A DNA stretch of 64,000 nt from the NCBI GenBank assembly GCA_963770155.1, contig CAVYOE010000001.1, positions 1,302,001-1,366,000 of the forward strand. The letters run 5' to 3'. A model generated the notes under the pieces. It worked only from the letters and a program-made list of their open reading frames with translations, made no database searches and was not told where the DNA came from. This DNA comes from CAVYOE01 sp963770155 (GTDB lineage Bacteria > Actinomycetota > Thermoleophilia > Solirubrobacterales > 70-9). Both the position numbers and the translations under genes were made by a program. Below are positions 53,821-62,012 of the stretch, piece by piece. Every line of letters starts with the position of its first letter. The first letter of the stretch is position 1.

Positions 53821-54072
53821 ATGGCGCAGAACATGCGGATGCGACAGAGCACGGCTCAGTTCGAGAAGGCCTTTGAGCAGGAGATGGCGCTCGAGCGGCG
53901 CCGTCGCGAGCAGCTGCGCAAGCGCGCGGTCAACCGCTCGCGCGCCCGCCGGATCGAGCGGACCGAACAGCAGGGCAACATCCGCTTCGGCGTGCTCCTC
54001 GTCGCGCTCACGGTCACCGTGGTCACGGTGGTCGTCGTCATGTTCGAGACGCTCGCCTGGCTGATGGGCTGA
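53821..54072 (+). CDS. Small basic coiled-coil protein with one membrane span
   Basis: 83 residues from ATG 53821 (GTG 53782 is an alternative). The N-terminal ~50 residues are a charged helix (FEKAFEQEMALERRRREQLRKR). The C-terminus is one span (FGVLLVALTVTVVTVVVVMF). The function is unknown. It is convergent with csrA. Confidence 0.65.
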   Translation: MAQNMRMRQSTAQFEKAFEQEMALERRRREQLRKRAVNRSRARRIERTEQQGNIRFGVLLVALTVTVVTVVVVMFETLAWLMG

Positions 54073-54130
54073 GGCGCAGGCCTCCTCCCCACACCGCCGC
54101 TCGAAGAGCCGCTCAGAAGCGCGTCAGGAA

Positions 54131-54364
54131 CTACTTGCCGGTGGAGAGCTCCTGGAGCGCGTCGTCGACGCTCTGCTTCGACGACGCTTCCTCTTCTTCG
54201 CGCTCGGCCTCGATCCGCTCGTAGACCTCATCGCGATAGATCGGGACGTCCTTGGCCGCCGTAATGCCGAGGCGCACTTTCTCTCCCGCGACCGAGAGCA
54301 CGGTGACCTCGATGTCGTCACCGATCATGATGCTCTGGCCCGTCTTCCTTGTCAGTACCAGCAT
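54131..54364 (-). CDS. csrA: Carbon storage regulator CsrA
   Basis: 77 residues from ATG 54364. MLVLTRKTGQSIMIGDDIEV is the canonical CsrA start, followed by VRLGITAAKDVPIYRDEVYERI with the RNA-contacting residues. The tail of ~20 residues is longer and more charged than in Escherichia coli. CsrA binds GGA motifs in mRNA leaders to control translation, often of flagellar or storage genes. An in-frame ATG seven codons upstream is less likely. It is uncommon in actinobacteria, so its presence is a useful lineage hint. Confidence 0.95.
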   Translation of the reverse strand: MLVLTRKTGQSIMIGDDIEVTVLSVAGEKVRLGITAAKDVPIYRDEVYERIEAEREEEEASSKQSVDDALQELSTGK

Positions 54365-54523
54365 CGGGTCTTTCCCTTCCGTCATACCCCTTGTTCAATT
54401 GCCCCCGTTCCGGCCCCGAAAGCACCTTCCCAGGTCGGGCCAGGATAGTCAAGTGGCACCGGAGGCGTTCCCACCGGCACCGGTAGACCGGTCTTGCCGA
54501 CCCACTAGCATCCCCGCCTCCGC

Positions 54524-55081
54524 ATGGCCAGAAAGTCGCTGCGACCACAGCTGAACCAGATCCGCGCCTGGGTCCGCCAGGGGCGGACCGATGCATGGAT
54601 CGCCCACCAGCTCGAGGTCTCGACCTCGCAGCTGAGCGAGTTTCGAAAGCGCCACGATCTGACGCCGAGGGCGACGATTCGGCGAGCGCCGAGGTCGACC
54701 TCCGCGACGAGATCGAGGCGGAGATCGAGGCGACGGAGCTCGAGTCGGACGACGAGCCCAAGGAGGAGAAGGGTGAGGAGGGGCAGGAAGGGCAGGAGAA
54801 GCAGCCGCGCAAAAGGCGACGGCGGCGGCGCGGCGGCCGGGGCCGGCGGCGGCGGCCCGGAGCCGGGATGGAGGCCACCCTGGAGGAGGATCGAAACGGC
54901 TTCCTCCTCAAGCTCGAGAAAAAGCTCAAGGACGACCCGATCTATTCCGAGCACTGGGAGGGGCACAAGGACTTGAAGCTGACGGTGGAGCCCGACCCGG
55001 ATCGTGCTCGAGCGGGCGAACGAGCCCGAGAAAGAGCCCGAGAAGAACGAGCCCGAGAAGAAAGAAGAGGACGAGGAGTAG
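54524..55081 (+). pseudogene. HTH-containing charged low-complexity protein, two frameshifts
   Basis: Starts at ATG 54524. RPQLNQIRAWVRQGRTDAWIA and LEVSTSQLSEFRKRHDL form a small helix-turn-helix. Coding then moves frame near 54655 into an acidic region (EVDLRDEIEAEIEATELESD), a basic patch (QPRKRRRRRRGGRGRRRR) and a conserved domain NGFLLKLEKKLKDDPIYSEHW. It shifts again near 54993 (one extra C) to finish in a Glu/Lys/Pro tail at TAG 55079-55081. Both breaks look like single-base errors. It is probably a nucleoid- or RNA-associated protein. Confidence 0.6.
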
Positions 55082-55102
55082 CGGGCGGCGGGCCGGGCGG
55101 CG

Positions 55103-55450
55103 TTAGCCCGCCGGCTCGGCTTTCGGTTCCACGTGTCGCCCTCCCGCCCAGTCGTGGGCGCCACGCAGGTGCAGGTAGAAGGCGGAATCGGTGATCACCT
55201 GCGGGTCCCAGTCGGTCGGGTCGTCGGGCGAGACAGCATCGGAGACCTGCAGGGCCCAGTCGGTACCCCGGCCGTAGAGGTCGGCGAGCTGATCGGCCGA
55301 GAAGGTCGGCCCGATCCGGCGGCGGAGCTCGTCACGAATGGCGTCGATCGCGCGCATCAGGTGGCGGTACACCGGCCGGTCGCTCAGCTCCTGCAGGCGC
55401 CGGTGGCCCTCCTGCCATTGGTAAAGGGCGTTGTCCAAGGGGTAGCTCAT
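55103..55450 (-). CDS. Conserved hypothetical protein
   Basis: 115 residues, soluble and mostly helical. It begins MSYPLDNALYQWQEGHRRLQEL, contains HLMRAIDAIRDELRRRIGPTF and ends in a Trp/Asp-rich region (DDPTDWDPQVITDSAFYLHLRG). No family is recognised. It lies immediately downstream of the four-gene membrane protein operon and on the same strand. Confidence 0.65.
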   Translation of the reverse strand: MSYPLDNALYQWQEGHRRLQELSDRPVYRHLMRAIDAIRDELRRRIGPTFSADQLADLYGRGTDWALQVSDAVSPDDPTDWDPQVITDSAFYLHLRGAHDWAGGRHVEPKAEPAG

Positions 55451-55474
55451 GGCGGGTCGTTCATCGCGGGTAGC

Positions 55475-57680
55475 TCATGCCGGGCAGGTTGATGGGTCGA
55501 GCTCGCGGTCGATCCGGAACACGGTCACGTCCCCTTCCTCCAGCACCTGGACCGCAGCCGAGTCGGATCGGGTCCACTCGGTGGTCGGTGAAGGCAGCGG
55601 CTCATCGGGCACGTCCTGGTCGTAGCCGGGAGAAGTGACGACGAAACGGTAGCCGCCATCGTTGATCGCCGTGCGCCAACTCCTGCAATCGGCGATCTCG
55701 TCAAACGAGCCGCGCTCGCCGCGCTCGCCGATGTAGCGGACGCGGTTGGACGAGTCGGGGCCGTAGAGGCCGTACTGGAAGAAGGCGGCGGTGGTGCCCC
55801 CGAGACCGATCTCCTCGTCGCGGATGCCGCGAGCCCATTCGTAGGCGGAGCCGAGCCCCGCCGCGAGCTCGCTGCCGGGGTGCTCGCTCAGGCGGCGGGT
55901 AGTCGGGAGCGTCGAGCGCGTAGCGGTGGCGCTCGTAGTCCTGGTGCTGGTCCCAGCCCAGGGCGGCGACGGCGACCACGGAGGGCCGCGCCGGCGCCGG
56001 CAAGCGCGAGCCGCGACTCGCCGCGCCAGGCGAGCAGCGCGATCGCGATCGCGGTGGCGGCAACGGCAGCGGCGACCAGGGCGGCGGCGAGGCGGCCGTC
56101 GTCGAGTGCCGCCAGCGGCGAGTGGCCGGCGAGCAGGACCGCCCCGAAGCAGTCCGAGCACGACGAGCCCCGAGCCACGGTCGCGGCGCGGGAGCCGGGC
56201 GCAGGGAAAGGCGAGCAGGGAGAGCCCGATCGCGAGGGCCGGCGCGAGGTAGCGGAGGTTGAGCCGGAAGCCGAGCGGGGCCCCCTCCGGGCCGGAGGCC
56301 GACAGGGGCGTGAAGACGTAGGCGACCGCGGTCAGGATCGCGGCGACGGCGGCCAGCAGGCGTTCGATCCGGCCGCCGCGGACCAGTGCCAGGACGACGC
56401 CGATCGCGGCCAGGCCGAGGAGCAGCGGGCCAGAGCTCGCCGAAGCGCTCGTTCAGGCCCGGGGAAGAAGTAGTGGCGCCAGACGGCGCCGTCGGTGGCG
56501 TAGTGGGCGATCGAGAACGGGTCGCGGCCCTCGAGCTCCTCGGAGCGCGGCAGCGCCACCGGCCCGATCCCGAGCTTGAGCCAGGGCAGCGGGTTGCCGG
56601 CGACGATCAGGTTGCGGATGTACCAGAGGCCCCCGCCGGCCAGCAGCGGCAGGGTCCAGGCCAGAGCCGCTGTGCGTCGCGCTGCTCGCCGGCCGCGATG
56701 ACGATGACGCCGACGGTCAGCGCCGCAACCGGGACAGCGAAGGTGAGCTTCGTGCCCAGGGCTAGCACCGGCTGCAAGGCCTGCCAGAGCCAGAGCGGCG
56801 GTCGGGATGCCGCTCGAAGTCGATTGGGGTTTGTTGTGCAGTTCTCGACTGAGAGCGGCTGTCCCGGCCGCCCCTGAACGAGAATGGCGACGGCGGCGAG
56901 CAGCAGAGCGAGCCCGACGATGTCGTTGTTGGCGTTGCCCGGCTGCCGCGAGAACATCAGGTCGGCGGCGAGCAGGATCGCGGTCCCGGTGAGCGCGATC
57001 GCCGGCGCCGCGCCGCCGTAGGGGCGGCCGATGCACCAGGCGGCGAGCAGGGCGAGGCCGAGCCAGCCGAGGTTGAGGATCGGCGAGAGGAAGTCGTTGC
57101 CGAACAGCGCAGATCCCGGCGGCGTGCAGCAGCTCCGAGTTCTGCGGGTAGAACCAGTCGAGGTAGAGCGGGTCGGTGAAGTGGAGCGCGGTGATCGAGC
57201 CGCTCTGGGCGAAGTCCGGCCGCGAACGGCAGGTGGTACCAGAGCGAGTCGCCGCCGTAGATGCCGCGGTCGAGCGCGAGCAGGGTCGGCACCGCCCACT
57301 GTGCGACCAGGAGCAGGCTGATGGCGATCCCGATCGCAAGCGCCCGCGGGAGCGTGGGCTGCGTCCCTGCGCGTGCGGACTCGACAAGCGCGCCTGGGCT
57401 GGCCTTCTCGACCGCAGTCAGGGCCGACGCCATGCACGCCGCGGCCACGCGACACAGGTGACCACGATCATCCAGCCGACGAGCAGGCCGACCAGGCCGA
57501 GCAGCTGCAGGATCACCGATGAGCAGCCCGACCGCGAGCACCGCTTCGGCGAGCCGCGCCGGGGCCCCGCTCCAGCTCCGGCAGGAGCCTCTGCCGGAGA
57601 CTCATGGCCGCGAGCGCGAGGGAGACCGCGACGACCGCCAGGCCGAGGCAGGAGAGGACGTATTCGCCGAACGAGGTCAT
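55475..57680 (-). pseudogene. Polytopic GT-C-like membrane protein, paralogue 4, many frameshifts
   Basis: Starts at ATG 57680 (MTSFGEYVLSCLGLAVVAVS), overlapping the stop of paralogue 3 as ATGA. Fragments in all three frames align in order with the intact paralogue at 59817-62012: GGDSLWYHLPFAA, TDPLYLDWFYPQNSELLHAAG, GLALLAAWCIGRPYGG, PGNANNDIVGLALLLAAVA, GNPLPWLKLGIGPVALP, and the C-terminal IGLGGTTAAFFQYGLYG and VVTSPGYDQDV. At least six single-base shifts would be needed. They are probably sequence errors, although decay is possible. The function is as for paralogue 2. Confidence 0.65.
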
Positions 57681-59820
57681 CCGGTCGCTCTACCGCCCGC
57701 TCTGCCGCCCGCTCTGCCCGGTTCACCCGCTCCGCAGCCGGCGGGGTCGAGTGGGCCGGTGACGCGGAAGACCTCGATCCGCCCTGTCCGGGCGAGCGGC
57801 TCCAGCGCCGGGTCGGTTCGCGCCCAGACACTCTCGGGCGAGGCGAAGGCCTCGGCCGGCATCGTTGAGGTCGAGGCCCGGGGAGGTGACCACGTAGTCG
57901 TAGTCGCCGTCGTTGACAGCGGTGCGCCACTCCTGGCAGCTCGTGATCGCCGCAGAAGTCGCCGTCCTCGCCAGGGCGGCCGATGTACTGGACGTGATTG
58001 TCGGCCTCGCGGCCGTAGAGGCCGTACTGCTGGAAGGCGGCGCTGGTCCCTCCGACCGCGATCCGCTCGTCGGCGACCTCGTTTGCCCAGCGGAAGGCTG
58101 TCTCGAGGTGGAAGCGGTAGGTGCCGCGTGTAGCGGCCGTCGAGGTAGTCGTCCTGCCGCGCCCAGCCTGCCGCGAGCGCCAGGAGCGAGGGCGCCCACC
58201 GTCGCCAGGCCGGCGAGCAGCGGCCGGGCGCGCGCCAGGAGCGCCAGGCGCAACCGGCACCGCGATCAGACGAGGCCGAGACGCCGCGGCGCAGGGCAAC
58301 CGGCGCGCCCGCCTCGATCCCCCTGCCAGGCGAGCTTCGAGTCCGAGTAGAGCGCGACCGAGAGACCGAGTCGCGGCGAGGCCGACGAAGGCGACCGCCT
58401 GGCGCCGTTCGTCGAGGAGCGCCCGGTCGAGCGGCAGCAGGGCCAGCCCGAGCGCGAGGGCAGGGACGAGGTAGCGGAGGTTGATCGCGAAGCCGTCCGG
58501 CCTGCCCTCGGGCCCGGCGGCGGTCAGGGGCGTGAACAGGTAGCCGACCGCGGCGACGATCGCGACCGCCCCCAGCATGCTTCACGGTCGGGCTGCGGCC
58601 GCGGAGCAGCGCCACCAGCATGCCGCCGGCGGCCAGGGCCAGCAGCAGCGGCCAGAGCGGGCCGAGGACGCCGTCCAGCGAAGGGAAGAAGTAGGTGCCG
58701 AAGACGTCGCCGTCGGGCGGAAGGAGATAGTGGGAGACGCTGAACGGGTCGCGCCCCTCGAGGCCGCGCTCGGGGCCCGGCAGGAACGAGAAGGTGTCGG
58801 CAAGCCAGGGCAGCGGGTTGCCGGACGAATGGAGCATGTTGCGGACGAACCAGAAGCCGCCGGTCGCCGCCACTGATGCTGTCCAGGTCAAGCCGGTTCG
58901 CACCCGGTCACCCGGTAGATGCGATCGCGATCACGCCGATCGTCAGCGGCACCGACGGCGGCGCCCATGGTCAGCTTTGTCCCAAGTGCCAGCCCGGCCG
59001 CCAGCCCGGCGACGATCAGCGGGCCGGTGGCCGCGGGCCTGCCTCTGGTCCCGGTGACCAGGATCGCGGCCGAGGCGAGCAGCAACGCAATCGGACCGAT
59101 GTCGTTGGCGGCATTGCCGGGCTCGCGCGGAACCATGGTGTTGGTGTCGAGCACGACGGCGACCGCCAGCAGCGCCAGCGGAGCGGCGCCGTAGGGACGG
59201 CCGATGCACCATGCGGCGAGCAGAGCGAGGCCGAGCCAGCCGAGGTTGAGCAGCGGCGAGAGCAGGTCGTGATCAAAGAGGAGGATGCCGGCGGCGTGGA
59301 GCAGCTCCGAGTTCTGCGGGTAGAACCAGTGCAGATACTCGGGATCCGTGAAATGCAGGGCATTTATCGATCCCTCCGCGGCGAACCGGGCCGCGAACGG
59401 CGCGTGGTACCACATCGTGTCGAAGCCGCTCATCCCGTTGGCCCAGCTGGCCTGGACGCCGGTGGCCCAGTGGGCGGCAACCAGGACCGCCGCCGCGATT
59501 GCCCCAGCCGCAAGCCAGCGGTTGAGCGGACCGGCCGCCAACGTCTCGACCGGGCCTTCCTCGCGGCCGAGGGCGGCAGCCCCAACCGCGATCAGGACCA
59601 CCCCGACCAGCAGCGGCCAGAACTCGAGGATGCCCAGCGTGCCGAGCAGCTCGAGCAGGACGGTGAGCGCCGACAGCGCCAGGACGCACTCGGCGAGCCG
59701 GGCCGGGGCGCCGGTCCATCCGGGAAGCAGGCGAACGCGAAGGCGGTAGGCCGCGAAGACAAGCCCGCCGAGGACCGCGACCAGCGCCGCGGCGCCCGCC
59801 GCGTACTCAGCGAAGCTCAG
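57677..59820 (-). pseudogene. Polytopic GT-C-like membrane protein, paralogue 3, CTG start and frameshifts
   Basis: The reading frame begins at CTG 59820, which overlaps the TGA of paralogue 2 as CTGA. LSFAEYAAGAAALVAVLGGL then RLLPGWTGAPARLAE aligns with the N-terminus of paralogue 2. There is no canonical start before the GTG at 59601, which is past the first membrane spans. The first ~310 residues are in one frame (FDTMWYHAPFAARFAAEG, FYPQNSELLHAAG, WCIGRPYG). Frame changes follow near 58950, 58580, 58370 and further on. The C-terminus ends FRVTGPLDPAGC and overlaps paralogue 4 by ATGA. Confidence 0.65.
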
Positions 59821-62012
59821 GAGTCCCCCTCGCCTTCGACCAGCGGGTTGACGTGGCGCAGCGACGGCGCCAGGGCCTCACACCCGGCGGGATCCAGGGG
59901 GCCGTTCAGCTTGTAGACACTTACGTTGGAGCGGCTGACCAGGAGCTGCGAGTTGGGGTCGGGCTCGACCCAGGCTGTCTCTGGCGGCCGCGCGTACGGA
60001 GTGACGTGCGGCGGCGCGGTGATCACGTAGCCGTAGTCGCCGTCGTTGAGAGCCGCCCGGAACTCGCTGCAGTCCTCGATCGGCAGAAAGGCGCCGTGGT
60101 CCTCCTCCCTCCCCAGATACTGGACGTGGTTGGAGATGTCGCGGCCGTAGAAGAGGTACTGCTTGAAGCCGGCGGTGGTGCCCCCCAGCGCGATTCGTTG
60201 ATCGCGAAGGCCGTTGGCCTCGGCCATCGCCTCGGGGACGCCGTTCGGGATCTGGTCGGGAACGGTCTCGACCTTGTAACGGCCGCTCAGGTAGTCGCTC
60301 TCGCGCTCGCGGCCGTAGACGAACCCGCCGGCCAGCGCGATCAGGACGCCGGCGGCGACCAGGAGGCGAGGCAGCAGGCGGCGCTGGAGGGCGACGGTGG
60401 CTCCCACAGGGACCGCGATCAGGATGACGGCGAGCGCGATCGCGCCCTGGCGGTAGCCGGGGTGCTCCCACTGATTCGAGGTGAGGATCGACTCGGCAAA
60501 GAGCAGGGTGAGGACGCCGAGCACGATCTGGGGCCCGCGCCCGCGGCGGAGGTCAGGCAGCAGCGGCAGCAGCGACACCCCGATCACCAGCGCCGGGGCG
60601 AAGTAGCGGACGTTGCGCTCGAACCCGGTCGGCGCCCCCTCCTCCCCGGCCGCGGTCAGCGGCGTGAACACGTAGGCGACCGCAGCCAGCGCCGCGACGA
60701 CGCCGAGCATCTTCTGCCCGGGCGTCTCCGCACGCCAGATGACCAGGGCGATACCGCCGAGCGCGATCAGCAGAACCAGCGGCCACAGCGGCCCGAAGCT
60801 GTTTTCCAGCCCGGGGAAGAACCAGTCGGAGATCACGGTCCAGTTGGTCAGGTACTCGCCGATGTTGTGCGAGTCGCGGACGTAGATATCCATCTGCTCG
60901 GGGCCGGGCAGCGGCCCGGGGTCGATCCACGGCAGCGGGTTGCCGCCCGATGCGATCAGGTTGCGCGCGAACCAGAAGCCGCCGCCGAGCGCGAGGCCGG
61001 CGCCCCAGTAGCCGGCGGTGCGGAGGCGCTCTCCGGGCATCGAGACGGCGATCACCCCGATCGTCAGCGCGGCGAGCGGCGCCAGGAGGTTGATCTTGGT
61101 CCCCATCGCGAGCCCGGCTGCGAGCGCGGCGACGATCACCGGGCCGGTGCCGAAGCGGCTCAGGGGCGCCAGGCGCACCGGCGCCCCGGCCGTCGGGGTG
61201 ACGGTCGCGGTCCCACGCCGTTCGAGCTCACCGTTGACAAGAAGCGCGGTCGCCGCCAGCAGGCAGAAGAGGCCCATGACGTCGTTCTTGGCGTCCCCCG
61301 GCTGGTAGAGGAGCAGCATGTTGGCGTCCATCATCAGCGCGACGCCGACGACGGCGGCGGCGCCGACCGCGTACGGGCGGCCGATGCACCAGGCGGCGAG
61401 CATGCAGCCGGCGAGCCAGCCCATGTTGATCAGCGGCGAGATGAAATCGTTGCCGACGAAGAGGAAGGCGGCCGAGTGGAGCAGCTCCGAGTTCTGGGGG
61501 TAGAACCAGACCGAGAGCTTGAGCGGCTCGGTGAACAGGAGCTCGCCGACCCCGTGGTCCTGGACGAACCGCGCCGCGAACGGCATGTTGTGCCAGGTCG
61601 AGTTCGGCAGGTACATGCCGATGTCGAAGCCCGCCTGGGTCGGGAAGGCCCAGTGGGCGGCGACCGCGGTGGCGACGATCGTCGCCAGCACGATCACGGC
61701 GAGGCCGACGGGCGGCATCGGCGGCCCGGTGCCCTCCTCGCGCTCCGGGCCTGCAAACCAGGCCAGTGCCAGCCCGGCGGCGATGCCCCCGACCAGGACG
61801 AATCCGGGCCGGTAGAGGCCGACGAGGCCGACCAGCTCGAGCACCAACACGAACGCAGCCAGCCCGAGGACGAGCTCGGCCAGCCGCGCCGGCGCGCCCG
61901 ACCAGCCCGGCAGCAGCCGCTGGCGCAGACGGAAGGCGCCGAGGCCGATCGCGGCAAAGAGGACGCCGAGCCCGCCGAGGCCGAGCACGTAGGAGGAGAG
62001 GCTGGCGCTCAT
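59817..62012 (-). CDS. Polytopic GT-C-like membrane protein, paralogue 2 (intact)
   Basis: 731 residues with about 12-13 hydrophobic spans in the first ~550. The first large outer loop carries DIGMYLPNSTWHNMPFAARF and WFYPQNSELLHSA. Further blocks are WCIGRPYAVGA, PGDAKNDVMGLFCLLAAT, GTKINLLAPL and GNPLPWIDPGPLPGP. A soluble C-terminal domain (~150 residues) has RIALGGTTAGFKQYLFYGRD, SNHVQYLGRE, GDYGYVITAPP and LNGPLDPAGC. The architecture resembles lipid-linked-sugar glycosyltransferases or mannosyltransferases, but no diagnostic motif is certain. It overlaps paralogue 1 (ATGA, 62009-62012). Confidence 0.75.
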   Translation of the reverse strand: MSASLSSYVLGLGGLGVLFAAIGLGAFRLRQRLLPGWSGAPARLAELVLGLAAFVLVLELVGLVGLYRPGFVLVGGIAAGLALAWFAGPEREEGTGPPMPPVGLAVIVLATIVATAVAAHWAFPTQAGFDIGMYLPNSTWHNMPFAARFVQDHGVGELLFTEPLKLSVWFYPQNSELLHSAAFLFVGNDFISPLINMGWLAGCMLAAWCIGRPYAVGAAAVVGVALMMDANMLLLYQPGDAKNDVMGLFCLLAATALLVNGELERRGTATVTPTAGAPVRLAPLSRFGTGPVIVAALAAGLAMGTKINLLAPLAALTIGVIAVSMPGERLRTAGYWGAGLALGGGFWFARNLIASGGNPLPWIDPGPLPGPEQMDIYVRDSHNIGEYLTNWTVISDWFFPGLENSFGPLWPLVLLIALGGIALVIWRAETPGQKMLGVVAALAAVAYVFTPLTAAGEEGAPTGFERNVRYFAPALVIGVSLLPLLPDLRRGRGPQIVLGVLTLLFAESILTSNQWEHPGYRQGAIALAVILIAVPVGATVALQRRLLPRLLVAAGVLIALAGGFVYGRERESDYLSGRYKVETVPDQIPNGVPEAMAEANGLRDQRIALGGTTAGFKQYLFYGRDISNHVQYLGREEDHGAFLPIEDCSEFRAALNDGDYGYVITAPPHVTPYARPPETAWVEPDPNSQLLVSRSNVSVYKLNGPLDPAGCEALAPSLRHVNPLVEGEGDS

